Below, piece by piece: positions 10,031-22,094 of a stretch of DNA of 64,000 nt. The stretch comes from Sinotaia quadrata. Lineage: Eukaryota > Mollusca > Gastropoda > Architaenioglossa > Viviparidae. Numbering within the stretch: the stretch's first letter is position 1; the number at the start of each line of letters is the position of its first letter. Under the pieces are notes generated by a model, which saw only the letters and a program-made list of their open reading frames with translations, was not told the origin of the DNA and did no database searches. Location of the stretch: positions 28,221,701 through 28,285,700 of the forward strand of contig CM054184.1 of assembly GCA_028829895.1 (NCBI GenBank), in the 5' to 3' direction. A program made the translations under genes and the position numbers.

Positions 10031-11190
10031 GTACACAGATGCAACATGCTTAGGTCACTGCAACGATCCCCAAAGCACAATAGTATGCCAAGGAAACGCC
10101 CCAAGGCTTAGGAAACAGGTTGAACATAAAACCTGATTCCAACGAACGAAGAAAACCAGGAACAAGAAACCTGCTCTGGAAATATAATAAATTCCTATGA
10201 GCGACAGTCCGATAGTCTCGCAATCCTAACACGTGGCGTGACAATAGCATAACTTATTTCATGACCATCACAGTATCTTTACATCAATATTTAAATTTAC
10301 ATAATAAAGATACAAGTCAATTTCGCTCATGCCTGTTACAATTAAGCGTAAAGCACGCAAAAGACTTGAACATTTACATTTTACAATGAAAAATTAGATA
10401 GGAAAAATCAAAATGCAATTTAAATCACGCACATGCGTGTTACAATTAAAAGCAAAAATTATACATGCAAAGTGAATTAAAATTGTTACTTGAAAAATTT
10501 ACAATGAACATGCAAATACGTTCTGCAATTACAATTCAGTTAATTTAGTTTAACAAAATTATTGTTTCTCAATTTAACAATCAATTTTAGAAATGTAAAT
10601 ATTTTAGTTTAGCCACACTGTTCATCAAGCCACGTGACTGGAGAAATGCAATAAATACAAATTCTGTAATAATAGATGCACAAATTAACACAATGAAATC
10701 TTGATGAAATACAAAGCAATATTTTAAGAAATCGATGTGTTACCTTGTTAGTATGAAGATACAATCATAGTAGCAGGTCTTTCTCTGGTTGTTGATTCAG
10801 GGAATATCGCTAATGACCAGACAATCGTCTTCAAGTCCGTCTCCTTCCTCGTGAATAAAGATTTGCGGCAGTATGTGGTATTTAAAGAATCATAAAAATT
10901 TGTGGCGGGAAATCTATTAGTCACGTGTCGTACTTGGGTATGACCTACAATCGGCCATTGTCTAAAATATTACATAACTGAAGCCAGTCTCTCCTCTCTC
11001 TGAATGCAAGGTGTGCCTAGAGCATATCGATTATGCAATTTTTATGAAAAGGACTGTCCAGAAAATTAAATATAATGAATTCACTTAATGCGGGTTAGGA
11101 GGTCAAGTATAATTTGCCTTGACTCCATGACACTTTTATATACTTTTCTCTGTTGAAGAGGTTGTAATTCTAACTACATTTTCATACTCC
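10031..11190. other. unassigned AT-rich sequence
   Basis: No gene or tandem array seen. A 66-codon minus-strand frame at the left has no recognisable features. Confidence 0.4.
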
Positions 11191-11194
11191 TCTT

Positions 11195-11199
11195 CACAC

Positions 11200-11245
<46 letters not shown>

Positions 11246-11277
11246 ACACACACACACAAACACACGCACACACACAA
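11195..11277. repeat. (CA)n microsatellite
   Basis: CA dinucleotide run with scattered G and A interruptions. Confidence 0.95.
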
Positions 11278-11399
11278 AGACAGACTAACGCAATATTAAT
11301 GGCTATTTTTCTATTCACCCCAGTGAAGTTTTTATTTAATCGTATTTTAACATTTTACATGCTGGTGGATGAAATTTTCACTTTGAATGTGTTAACAAT

Positions 11400-12140
11400 A
11401 TTACGCTTCTAGAACACGCCACATCCAGTATATGTACATTTCCTGTCGAAGAGAATTACTCGGTTGTCGTATATCTACCCCACTCTAAAAAGGCGTCACT
11501 TGTCCACCTGTTTCTTAAGTGCCAAGTCTGTCGCCGTTCGTTCTGTGGGCAAATTGACATAGCGTGTTGCACGTCTGACGCGAGAACCATTCCCGTTGCT
11601 CCTGCAGATGAAATCCACGCTGCGCGTGTTTGCATGGCATCGAGCGAAACTTCCTCCGTAAAAGAGCAGTGCAAAAGGGCCGCTATTCAGCCGCCATAAG
11701 AGGCTTTCTGTGCGTGTAATGACCGGTTTTGCTTTTCCTGACTTTAACTGCATGAGCAGCGACCGCGGGGCGTCTTTTCACCAGCACACAAATCCGGTAC
11801 AGACAGTTTCTGCTGAATATCGTGGCATTACTTCGCCACTCGTTCCATCTCATTTCCTTCTTTCTTTCCTTCCCATCAACAGGCTCTCCCCTAGTTATGT
11901 TATAACCGTTTGTACTGCTATGTTGAATGAAGCGGATGCATGTGATTACAGAGATCGTAAAAAAAAAAAAAAATGCCCAGTGAACAATGAACAAGCTCGA
12001 TCGATCTTCATGATTACGAATTGCGATACATTTTTTCTGACGTTTACTTTCAAATTAACTCCGGGAGTGGGGCAGACAAGTGAAATATTGACACGTATAC
12101 CGTGCAATTCAAAGAGCTTCATTCACATTGAAATGATTGT
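11400..12140. other. GC- and CpG-richer unique sequence, unassigned
   Basis: Base composition and complexity rise here, and overlapping frames of up to 144 codons exist on both strands (for example 11710-12144 plus, 11683-11994 minus). None shows a recognisable domain, and the plus frame crosses a homopolymer A run at about 11960-11972. It could be a diverged regulatory or exonic segment. Confidence 0.3.
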
Positions 12141-12339
12141 ATAGGCGTGCTCTTCTACAAGTGTCAGTGCACAGACATTTTTTATGTGAATGCATCCAGA
12201 CATTTAAGAAAAGTATTTTTGTGAATAGCATCAGACTTTTACATTTTATTTGATATTTGAAATCAAAGTTTGCCTCAGAGTAGAAGGTATTTTTCTTATA
12301 AGAAAATTGCGGAGAAAAACACTAGAAAGTGGAGATATG

Positions 12340-12725
12340 AGTCAGAAAAGAGGGGATACAAAAAATGGAAAGAAGGGAGAGACAACATGAAAAGAAGGGA
12401 GAGACAACATGGAAAGAAGAGATAGACAACATGGAAAGAAGGGATAGACAACATGGAGAGAAGGGGTAGACAACATGAAAAGAAGGGATATACAACATCG
12501 AAAGAAGAGATAGATAATATGAAAAGAAACGATAGACAACATGAAAAGAAGAGATAGACAACATGGAGAGAAGCGATACGCAATATTGAAAGAAGGGATA
12601 GACAACATGGAGATAAGGGATACACAATATTGAAAGAAGGGATAGACAACATGGAGATAAGGGATACACAATATTGAAAGAAGGGATAGACAACATGGAG
12701 ATAAGGGATATATAATATGGAAAGT
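12340..12725. repeat. purine-rich minisatellite, ~20-bp base unit
   Basis: Units based on GAAAGAAGGGATAGACAACA alternate with GGAGATAAGGGATACACAAT variants, giving a higher-order repeat near the right side. All three minus frames stay open because of the composition. They are not convincing genes. Confidence 0.9.
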
Positions 12726-12870
12726 GAAAATTAGAGTAAAACTAAGAGATGGGAGAGAGAAAAGGCAGAGAAAAGATAAATAGAAAAAAAGGAGAAATGA
12801 AAGAGATAGAAAAACTGGGAAATGAAAGAAAATAGGGACGAAAACACGTAAAGAAATTAAAAATTAATAC

Positions 12871-13134
12871 AAAATGACTGTTATTACGACCATGATGGTG
12901 ACCCACAATGACTGTTATTACGACCATGATGGTGACCCAAAATGACTGTTATTACGACCATGATGGTGACCCACAATGACTGTTATTACGACCATGATGG
13001 TGACCCACAATGACTGTTATTACGACCATGATGGTGACCCACAATGACTGTTATTACGACCATGATGGTGACCCAAAATAACTGTTATTACGACCATGAT
13101 GGTGACCCACAATGACTGTTATTACGACCATGAT
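12871..13134. repeat. 34-bp minisatellite, about 8 copies
   Basis: The unit contains GACTGTTATTACGACCATGA and TGGTGACCC. Copies are almost identical, with one AAAATAA variant near 13074. Confidence 0.95.
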
Positions 13135-13155
13135 GACGTACCATGAAGCTCGTTT

Positions 13156-13430
13156 GCTATTTTTGCATTAACACTTTCAATACAGTGCACTTACAAATTA
13201 AATCAAAACTACCCGTCTCTTTGCTATTATTGCATTAACACTTTCAATACAGTGCACTTACAAATTAAATCAAAACTACCCGTCTCTTTGCTATTATTGC
13301 ATTAACACTTTCAATACAGTGCACTTACAAATTAAATCAAAAACTACCCGTCTCTTTGCTATTATTGCATTAACACTTTCAATACAGTGCACTTACAAAT
13401 TAAATCAAAACTACCCGTCTCTTTGCTATT
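13156..13430. repeat. 67-bp minisatellite, about 4 copies
   Basis: The unit contains TTGCATTAACACTTTCAATA and CTACCCGTCTCTTTG. Starts are spaced exactly 67 bp, with one 68-bp unit. Confidence 0.95.
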
Positions 13431-13600
13431 AAACATTCTGACAGCCTTTATTTTTATTAAGCATCTTATTTTATTTTTAAACATTCTGACAGCCTTTTTT
13501 TTTTTTACCCGTCTCTTTGTTATCAAACATTCTGACAGCTTTAATATTTTTTTATTTTACCCGTGTCTTAGTTATCAAAAATTATGAAGGCTTTTATATT
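13430..13600. repeat. degenerate tandem repeat joined to the 67-bp array
   Basis: Four units share AAACATTCTGACAGC followed by T-rich sequence and ACCCGTCTCTT, the tail of the preceding unit. This suggests that the array was partly rearranged. Confidence 0.7.
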
Positions 13601-13721
13601 TTTTTATTGTAACTATCCTCTGGGATCTATTTCATTATACCCACATGAAATATTTATACAAATGTGCAATGTGCTTGTTTTACTCATTATTAATGAGAAT
13701 ATATACATTCTAATATTACTA

Positions 13722-13935
13722 GATAGATAGATAGACAGACAGATATATTGATATAGATAGATAGATAGATAGATAGAGATAGAGAGACAGACAGACAGAT
13801 ATATTGATAAATAGATATATAGATAGATAAATAGATAGTAGATAGATAGACTGATAGATATATGGAGAGACAGATAGATAGACTGATAGAGAGATTAGAT
13901 AGATAGATGGATAGATAGATAGATAGATAGTTGGG
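13722..13935. repeat. GATA/GACA microsatellite
   Basis: Tetranucleotide GATA and GACA repeats, imperfect, spanning about 210 bp. Confidence 0.95.
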
Positions 13936-14039
13936 TTAATGGCCGGGCAAATGGCCAGATGGACGAACAGGTGAAATGATAGAGGGATAGCTAGTCCGAC
14001 AAGGGTTGAATAAAACTGTAATGACAACCAAATACATTC

Positions 14040-14625
14040 TAGCTAATTATCTCATTTCCTTTTAGAGTAAACAATTTTTAATAATAAACGGCTGCCAAGC
14101 ATATTCTTCGTCAGCGCCGATCTGGAGCTGAAAAGAGCAGCCAGCAATTGATGCTGTGTGAGAATCGAACCATAGGAAAGTCGCTCAGCATTCAGAGTTA
14201 ACGCAGCAGGCAAATGTCGTCCCCTGAGGTGGTGACCACGGATTGAAGTGCTGCCAGGCTCCGGCTTTTATAAACTCTCACAGCAGTGACAAGCACCTTC
14301 AGGTCGGCGTGCGCCAATAATTCATATTCCTAACGGTTCCCCAAGGAGCACTGTAGACGAATGCATTTCAAAATTTTCAATTTTGCCGTTCTTAATTTTG
14401 TGCAGCTTTTGACTCGGCACAGGCTTGACTCCACAAAGGACATCGGGCTAAAATCCGCGCAGAAAACAGGTACCGGGCTTGAGACCTGATAAACAAGACC
14501 TCTAATAGAGATTGGCAGCGATTGAAAATTACGGCCGTTTTGCCAACGAATAAAAGGAACAGTTTTACGCTTCGAGTGAATTCCAGTAAGATCGTGGAAT
14601 TCACTTCGGATTGAGGACGTGAACA
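14040..14625. other. GC-richer unique sequence, unassigned
   Basis: A more complex sequence between two arrays. It has minus-strand frames of 98 and 70 codons without recognised motifs. GGTTCGATTCT on the minus strand near 14168 resembles a pol III B box, but no tRNA fold is evident. Confidence 0.3.
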
Positions 14626-14628
14626 AAA

Positions 14629-14965
14629 AGAGCTCTATACATGTAACTCAAACGTAATATAACTCTGAGCATAAAAGAGCTCTATACATGTAACTCAAAC
14701 GTAAGATAACTCTGAGCATAAAAGAGCTCTATACATGTAACTCAAACGTAAGATAACTCTGAGCATAAAAGAGCTCTATACATGTAACTCAAACGTAAGA
14801 TAACTCTGAGCATAAAAGAGCTCTATACATGTAACTCAAACGTAAGATAACTCTGAGCATAAAAGAGCTCTATACATGTAACTCAAACGTAAGATAACTC
14901 TGAGCATAAAAGAGCTCTATACATGTAACTCAAACGTAAGATAACTCCGAGCATAAAAGAGTTGT
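14629..14965. repeat. 47-bp minisatellite, about 7 copies
   Basis: Nearly identical units containing GAGCTCTATACATGTAACTC and GATAACTCTGAGCATAAAA. The unit holds GAGCTC and ACATGT palindromes. Confidence 0.95.
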
Positions 14966-14979
14966 ATTGACGAGGTTTT

Positions 14980-15168
14980 AGTAGGGCTGTAGAGACTTTG
15001 ACTATGTCAGCAAAAAGAACCTCAAGTAGGGCTGTAGAGCGACTTTGACTATGTCAGCAAAAAGAACCTCAAGTAGGGCTGTAGAGCGACTTTGACTATG
15101 TCAGCAAAAAGAACCTCAAGTAGGGCTGTAGAGCGACTTTGACTATGTCAGCAAAAAGAACCTCAAGT
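14980..15168. repeat. 47-bp minisatellite, 4 copies, second sequence
   Basis: The unit contains TAGGGCTGTAGAGCGACTTT and AAAAAGAACCTCAAG. It has the same unit length as the preceding array but unrelated sequence. Confidence 0.95.
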
Positions 15169-15394
15169 AGCAAATAAAAACAAACCAATAACGAAAGTGT
15201 TGCAAGTTTGGATGATTTTAAAGAAAACGATTAGTATCATTAGAAAATACTGTAAAACACTAATCGACTTCCTTTTATTCTTAAAACATCCACAGCAAAA
15301 CAAAACAGAAAAATAAAATTAAAAAACGAGTGAAAGAAAATTAACACACAACATCACACGCATTTATGAGAAGAATATACTATTCATAAATTTT

Positions 15395-15530
15395 AACTAT
15401 ACATTTATAGTAATCAAAGTATTTGTGTCCGATTGATTAACTAACTTATACATTTATAGTAATCAAAGTATTTATGTCCGATTGATTAACTAACTATACA
15501 TTTACAGTAATCAAAGTATTTATGTCCGAT
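15395..15530. repeat. ~49-bp minisatellite, 3 copies
   Basis: The unit contains ATACATTTATAGTAATCAAA and GTCCGATTGATTAAC. Confidence 0.9.
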
Positions 15531-15894
15531 GAAGCATGTAGTAGAATATAGTTAAAGATAAGAATTGATATTTTTCTAACCGAATTTTTTTATTACCACG
15601 AACTTTATCTTGTCTTAGATTTAAAATAAAATAATTTTAATTTTTTATTACCACGAACTTATCTTAGATTTAAAAATAAAATAGTCTAAAGAAATATAAG
15701 TTTTACCCCTTCGTTTGATATTATTGGTGTCCGAAAGCTCTTTCCCACTCCACCTCCAAGATGCAGTCTTAAAGACTCACGCATGCGCGAGGGACGGGAA
15801 ATGATGGACGTGACGGACACAGATATGGACGGCTGAACGAAAGGACAGGCTTCAAGTCTGTAGAGTAAACGATCGCTGGAAAAGAACCTGTGTT

Positions 15895-16095
15895 TCATTA
15901 TGTGTTGTGGTGTGTTGTTCTTCATGTCATCAATTTTCCACTATTCATCGTGTTGTGGTGTGTTGCTCTTCATGTCATCAATTTTCGACTATTCATCGTC
16001 TTGTGGTGTATTGTTCTTCATGTCATCGTGTTGTGGTGTATTGTTCTTCATGTCATCGTGTTGTGGTGTGTTGTTCTTTATGTCGTCATTTTTAA
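15895..16095. repeat. tandem repeat with ~30-bp core, about 6 copies
   Basis: GTTGTGGTGTRTTGTTCTTC recurs with and without an insert containing ATCAATTTTCSACTATTC. Open frames here are by-products of the repeat. Confidence 0.85.
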
Positions 16096-16099
16096 GTTG

Positions 16100-16600
16100 T
16101 AAATAAGGGGCTATAATGCGGAAGATAAGAAACTATTACTACCACAACAAACTAGTAAATTTTACTCCCTCCCTTACATATTCTTGCTATATATAAAGAA
16201 TTAAAGAGAGAATGTTAAGAAATTTCTTTACAAGTTTACTGTAGCAAAAATACTACTCAGAAATAAGACTAGGCTAGACTAGCTACAAAGACAACAGTAT
16301 TTCTTTCTTTATTTCATTACAGGACGTTATCCCAATAGTCGAGTGACAATGTTCTAAATGAAATAAAGAAAAGAATACTTAGCAATGGGTTTGTTTCAGT
16401 TGACGAATTATTAATTAATTATTGCTTTGACTAATGAAACAAACGACGAATGTAGACAAAGACGATGACAACCAACTTAGAAGTTTTATTTTGGAACGAG
16501 GAGTACAAATACTTCTAACTTGCACAAAACCTTACGGATGAACACTTCGTGCAAATGATCACCGTTATGTCATAATTATTTTAGTAACGCTATTAGAAGA
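16100..16600. other. unassigned AT-rich sequence
   Basis: Nothing recognisable apart from short local duplications. Confidence 0.4.
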
Positions 16601-16601
16601 A

Positions 16602-16960
16602 AAATTAAATGTGGAAAACATGAATACATCATGTCTTATACAAATTAAATGTTGAAAACTTGAATATATCATGTCTTATACAAATTAAATGTGGAAAACA
16701 TGAATACATCATGTCTTATACAAATTAAATGTGGAAAACATGAATACATCATGTCTTATACAAATTAAATGTGGAAAACGTGAATACATCATGTCGTATA
16801 CAAATTAAATGTGGAAAACGTGAATACATCATGTCTTATACAAATTAAATGTGGAAAACGTGAATACATCATGTCGTATACAAATTAAATGTGGAAAACA
16901 TGAATACATCATGTCTTATACAAATTAAATGTGGAAAACATGAATACATCATGTCGTATA
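16602..16960. repeat. 40-bp minisatellite, 9 copies
   Basis: The unit contains ACAAATTAAATGTGGAAAAC and GAATACATCATGTC. Variant positions (A/G and T/G) alternate between units. Confidence 0.95.
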
Positions 16961-17189
16961 TGACATCCCATCACCGCAAATAATAATACAGGTGATTGTT
17001 TTGGCGTGGGTGAGTGGGGGGCCGTGAGGATGGGGCATCAATGATTGTTAAATGCAGATATTTCGTAAAATAATTAAGAAATAGTAAGAAAATTTGTTCA
17101 AAATATAAAAACAAGATCTCACCAGTAATTCAAAGAAGACATCCAAAATCAGAATAGTGAGAAAAGTAAAAAATGTCCAGACTTTCCCA

Positions 17190-17330
17190 GACGATTAGGC
17201 AAGGGGGTTAGTAGGGATGGGTATAATGAACACAATGAGGGGATGACTGGGCTAGGGGGTTAATAGGGATGGGTATAATGAACACAATGAGGGGATGACT
17301 GGGCTAGGGGGTCCATAGAAATGGGATATG
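17190..17330. repeat. ~60-bp tandem repeat, about 2.5 copies
   Basis: Units share TAGGGATGGGTATAATGAAC and ATGAGGGGATGACTGGGC. Confidence 0.85.
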
Positions 17331-17340
17331 AGGGGCACTG

Positions 17341-18060
17341 TGATGCTAACACCACCCTAGTTATTAGTTATGATTGTTATTATTAATTAATCATCCATAA
17401 ATAATTACAAGCGTTGAGAATTTTAATTTCGGTTATTAAGAATTCTCCAGAAGTCATCATTCATCTCTCTTACCAGATATGCGGGCACTGTAAAAATTTT
17501 CTCCCTTCCACAAACTTAAAGACAAACATTTACCATCACAATATTTTCGTCAGTGGGAAACTTCTTACTAAAGGTCAGGAGAAGATAAATCCGTCTATTA
17601 ATCTCTATTGAGTGAGCCCCTCCAACACTATCTTTCCAACATATTATGATTATCAATATGTGTAAGAATGTTAATACATTTATTAAATCAACAATCAAAT
17701 ATACATAGAGCAAATATAATGAAAAAATTACTTGACATCAATATTTCAACTAACCATGTTCGAATAATTTCAATACCTATACAGTCTTATATCCTAAAAC
17801 ACAAGTAAACAGATTAGAGTCAATATAAATAAGAGAAGAGTTTTTATCAGAGAATAGAAATGGAGTTATTAGACATAAGCTTGTCTAGGCAATGCCGGAA
17901 TAGTCTTTCAAGCATTTCGTAAAAATGTCACAAGTTTATTGTTCACTTTGGTATTGTCAGTTTCACAAGTTGTAGAACACTGATTAGCCATTATTCTCCA
18001 TCAACATGTTCTAGAACATTATTTACCTGAGATGTTTACTCCAGAAATATTGTCATGAAA
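17341..18060. repeat. dispersed repeat family, copy A (partial)
   Basis: Begins near ACACCACCCTAGTTATTAGT and aligns block by block with 38509-39100: the TTAATAATCCATAA-like start, the CAGATACGCGGGTGCTGTAA-like block, GTGAGCCC, TTATTAAATCAACAA, and a block near 17925 with GTCACAAGTTTATTGT. Its middle also matches 23125-23310. It has no coding potential, so it is probably a non-autonomous element or old repeat of unknown class. Confidence 0.75.
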
Positions 18061-18436
18061 GTAGTTTTTATTTTGGGGTTACAATTCCAGATTGAAGTAA
18101 ACAATAGATTAAAGTAGTCAGTGTGAATGTGCCTTTAGTTGGAAGTACATACTTCTCTTTGGAGAAACGGGGTGGGGGGAGAGTTGAGGGGAATGGAGAT
18201 TGTGCATGTTTGTGTGGACGTAAAATAAAACATTTTGGTACAGGAGAGAATGTAACGTGAAAACCTGGCTGACCTTGTACCAGACGGTCAAATGAACTGC
18301 ATAGGCGAGATTAAAATTATATATTCTTAAGAGGGATGCATGGGCGTTTCGATTGTAGAAATACCTTTGGTGCTATAAACCATTACACGTACCAGAAGCT
18401 AGAAGAAGAGGTAGTAAACCTACGGCTTGGAGAAAC
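18061..18436. other. unassigned sequence
   Basis: Contains a G-rich stretch near 18170-18195; otherwise featureless. Confidence 0.35.
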
Positions 18437-18438
18437 TG

Positions 18439-18496
18439 GCCCTTTAAACTGCCCTTTAAACTGCCCTTTAAACTGCCCTTTAGACTGCCCTTTAGA
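18439..18496. repeat. 12-bp tandem repeat, about 5 copies
   Basis: Units CCCTTTAAACTG, with the last ones CCCTTTAGACTG. Confidence 0.95.
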
Positions 18497-18499
18497 AGG

Positions 18500-19290
18500 T
18501 AAATGAGTGACTGTAACTGAATGCAGATAACATTTAAATTGTTTTTTTTATATTGTCTTATAGTATTGAAATGAAGAATTGTAATCATAGATCAGTAAAT
18601 GTAAATAGGATAAATTTACATAGTCTGAGGAAGGGACTTAGGGTTGATCAATCTTCTATTTTTCAGGGACTTGGGTGTACAACAGAGGTACACTGTGGGT
18701 TGAGATTTGTGGTCCAAGGACATAGACATGCATCGGATGTGGGCGTGGCCAAAGCTTCAACAAATGGCACGGAAATTGAGTTAATATGAAACGAGGAGTT
18801 GTGGCCCTTGTCCTAGAATCTTCCTTTTGAAAAAGAAACAGTGGTTATGAACAATTCGGAGTTAGAGTGAACTTAAAGCAATCCAAACATTGAAGAAAAA
18901 CTATAGTGATCACTGTAAAACCTGTGTTAACAATATTATGCCTTTTATGATTTCTTTCTTTTTTAATTAAAGTTTTATTGTTAATCGATTTTTTTTACAA
19001 TTGCTAGGTGTTTTATTTAATGTCGCAGTGGATGTAAGTGTAAATCTGCAACATAATTGCAGTGAGGTGTCTCTCGTAAGTTAGCGTCATTGTTGTATAT
19101 TGTTATATTGTTATAAATCTTTTCTTAAGCAGTTCTTTTGCTGGGGGCTGGTGAGTCAAATAAACATATCAGGCCATTGCCCCATAATCAATAAGCCTTA
19201 CTGTTTGCATCGGCCCTCGTAGGTGAATTAGTGTGCAGGCTGAATCGATTTGATGTGATCACGTAAATACGAGTTACCCCAAGCAGTATG
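18500..19290. other. unassigned sequence
   Basis: A 78-codon plus frame at 18553-18789 has no recognisable domain. Nothing else seen. Confidence 0.35.
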
Positions 19291-19294
19291 CGAC

Positions 19295-19500
19295 AAATAT
19301 CATCATAAGCAGTACCCACAAAAACAAGATATAATTATTGAGTGTAGAAATATGTATAGGCAAATTTATTCCACCACAAAAACAAGATATAATTATTAAG
19401 TGTAGAAATATGTATAGGCAAATTTATTCCACCACAAAAACAGGATATAATTATTAAGTGTAGAAATATGTATAGGCAAATTTATTCCACCACAAAAACA
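19295..19500. repeat. dispersed repeat family, tail end tandemly triplicated (copy E)
   Basis: AAATATCATCATAAGCAGTA starts a match to the right end of the dispersed family (compare 24105-24215 and 39315-39409). The terminal 58-59 bp with GGCAAATTTATTCCACCA is then repeated three times. Confidence 0.8.
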
Positions 19501-19576
19501 AGGACAATATGGTGGACAAGGTTGTCCAAAGAATTGGGTATGATGAAAATGATGAGAATATTGGGCACTGTGATAG

Positions 19577-19804
19577 TGAGGGTTGAGTGAACAAGTGGGC
19601 GTCATGAACGATGAACAAAATGAGGGTTGAGTGAACAAGTGGGTGTCATGAACGATGAACAAAATGAGGGTTGAGTGAACAAGTGGATGTCATGAATGAT
19701 GAACAAAATGAGGGTTGAGTGAACAAGTGGATGTCATGAATGATGAACAAAATGAGGGTTGAGTGAACAAGTGGGCGTCATGAACGATGAACAAAGTGAG
19801 GGTT
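19577..19804. repeat. 44-bp minisatellite, about 5 copies
   Basis: The unit contains TGAGGGTTGAGTGAACAAGT and GTCATGAACGATGAAC, spaced exactly 44 bp. Confidence 0.95.
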
Positions 19805-20259
19805 TGATGAGTGAGTTCGTGAAAGAAGTGAAAGACCACATGGAAAGGAATCTAGATCAACAGAGCAAATGAGCTCATCAATAGATTCTGATATTACATG
19901 CAAAATTTCAAAGTCATACTTGCAATGGATATTGCAATGTGCACGATCAAAAGAACGTGTTTCTGAGATATTTTCGATGTCACCAATATACACACTTGAT
20001 CTTAATGACGACACAAAGGACTGAAGGCAAATTGCATAAGAAAAGCGAACTCTGCATGAATGTCTCGTGCTATTGGAAACCTTAACTTTGTGTGGATCAA
20101 AGAGGCAACCTTGACTGGACTTTAGCTCATAGCATTTTAGCCACTTTGTGTCGTCATGTGATGATCCCAGGCATGATCGATAGCTTTGGTATCTATTTTA
20201 GTTTTCACCCTAAAATAATAATATTTATATATTTTTTAAATCCTGAACTAATAACAATT

Positions 20260-20475
20260 TTTTCACTTCTAACCCTAAAGTAGCATTCGCATTCCACTTC
20301 TAACCCTAAAGTAGCAGTTGTATTCCACCTCTAACCTTGAAGTAGCAGTTGTATTCCACCTCTAACCTTGAAGTAGCAGGTGTATTCCACCTCTAACCTT
20401 GAAGTAGCAGTTGTATTCCACCCCTAACCTTGAAATAGCAGTTGTATTCCACCACTAACCTTGAAGTAATGTTTG
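20260..20475. repeat. ~31-bp minisatellite, about 6-7 copies
   Basis: The unit contains AAGTAGCAGTTGTATTCCAC and CTCTAACCTTG. Confidence 0.9.
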
Positions 20476-20573
20476 TAATAATTGGTGGCTACTGAAACTT
20501 TGCCTGGTCGTTTTTATAAATATATTTGTTTGAAGTGGATTCGTGCTCACTTGGTCTTTAATGGATCTTTTTA

Positions 20574-20694
<121 letters not shown>

Positions 20695-20699
20695 CATGT

Positions 20700-21185
20700 A
20701 CGTACATATTATAGGTATTTGTATTTTAAAAAAGAACTATTATTTAATTATATATACAATATATATATATATCATTAAAGCAAAACATTTAGATTATATT
20801 TATTTGTATTTTAAAACAGAGATAAGTATTAGTTATATATACCCAATATTTAATTAAAGTAAAATATTTAGATTATATTTATGTATAATTTAAAACAGAG
20901 ATAATAATTTAAGTGGACGGATAAAAATTATTTAAAAGAAAAAATATTTAAATTGATCAAGCCCTGCACTACATAAGATCACAAAAATTTATTGCATCAG
21001 AATAATGAAGACATTTTTCATGACAGAGCTCTTTACACACGGGATGGGGCGGAAAAGGGAAGGGGGGGGGGCGGGGAGTGTCATTGGTTGTAGTCTTGTG
21101 CTGAAGAGCCAGCATCAGTTCAGTAAATAGAAATAAAAAAACACGTTATTTCTTATGTTGATTATATCGCAGTCTTGCTCCCTAC
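20700..21185. other. AT-rich unassigned sequence
   Basis: Two related stretches near 20720-20800 and 20800-20900 share TTTAGATTATATTTATGTAT and TAAAACAGAGATAA-like words, an old duplication. A G-run lies near 21062. Confidence 0.45.
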
Positions 21186-21189
21186 TTCC

Positions 21190-21480
21190 AGAATTTAAAT
21201 ACTGTCTTTAGTAACTGTTTACTTTCTATAAGCAGCGACTGTATTTATTGACTGCCTGCTAATAGTCCACAAACATCTCTACTTCCAGAATTGTACACTG
21301 TCTTTAGTAATTGTTTACTTTCTATAATCAGTAACTGTATATATTGACTGCCTGCTAATAGTCCACAAGCATATCTACTTCCAGAATTGTAAGCGCTGTC
21401 TTTAGTAACTGTTAATTTCTATAATCAGTAACTGTATTTATGGACTGCCTGCTAATAGTCCACAAACATATCTTCTTCCA
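21190..21480. repeat. ~96-bp tandem repeat, 3 copies
   Basis: The unit contains CTACTTCCAGAATTGTA, GTCTTTAGTAACTGTT and GACTGCCTGCTAATAGTCCA. Confidence 0.9.
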
Positions 21481-21984
21481 AGCAGTAGAATGGTTCCTCT
21501 GAAATGTATTCACCAGTTTTCAAGGCAGTTTCTATCGACAAGTTGAAGGCAAATATGGAAGCTATTTCCAGAAACTGTTTTTTCCTCCTCCCCCCCCCCC
21601 CCCGAGCTAATTTAAATGCGAGTCTGCCAATGTTGTTATACCGCATAACCTGATTTGCAATTTTATCAAATGCGATTTCAGGCCGTTTGCTTGTTCACAG
21701 TTTGAATGTTGTGATTGTTCCTCTCGAGCCTAAGTTAACGGTCCGTTTTTATTCACATTTATCCTTTTGACTGTGGGATTCCATATTGTTTAGAAGCTTT
21801 TCCGTTAAACATGTCACCTTCTTACAAGAATGGTTGCAATTGTAAAACTCTTTCAACAACTTGTATCGGCTGCTTTTCTATTCTAGCTCTCGGTAGCAAG
21901 CTTTAGTAATGGTGAATGCTTGATACTTTTTACCAAGAATTACTAATCAAATTAAAGAGCATGATTAGAATAAGATGAGAACAT

Positions 21985-22057
21985 ACCAATAGTTACCAGG
22001 CAACTTAAAGTTTAATTTCAAACATAACAATTTTACCAATAGTTACCAATTGTGACA
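21985..22057. repeat. 50-bp repeat unit, 1-2 copies
   Basis: Same AATTAAAGTTTAATTTCAAA-type unit as the array at 24203-24425, here next to the dispersed-repeat start at 22058. Confidence 0.75.
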
Positions 22058-22094
22058 CCAATGCCACCCTAGTTAATGGTTATTATCCAGCCTC
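22058..22094. repeat. dispersed repeat family, start segment beside the LINE fragment
   Basis: GTGACACCAATGCCACCCTA followed by GTTAATGGTTATTAT matches the starts at 17345 and 38509. It directly abuts the 3' end of the LINE copy, so the retrotransposon appears inserted at the ATT-rich part of this repeat. Confidence 0.65.

Noticed and set aside
12296..12696. Three overlapping minus ORFs of 109-124 codons resembling membrane proteins
   Set aside because: Hydrophobic look comes from a purine-rich repeat read on the opposite strand; all frames are open.
14150..14200. tRNA-like B box (minus strand)
   Set aside because: The T-arm stem does not pair and no A box or acceptor stem is found.
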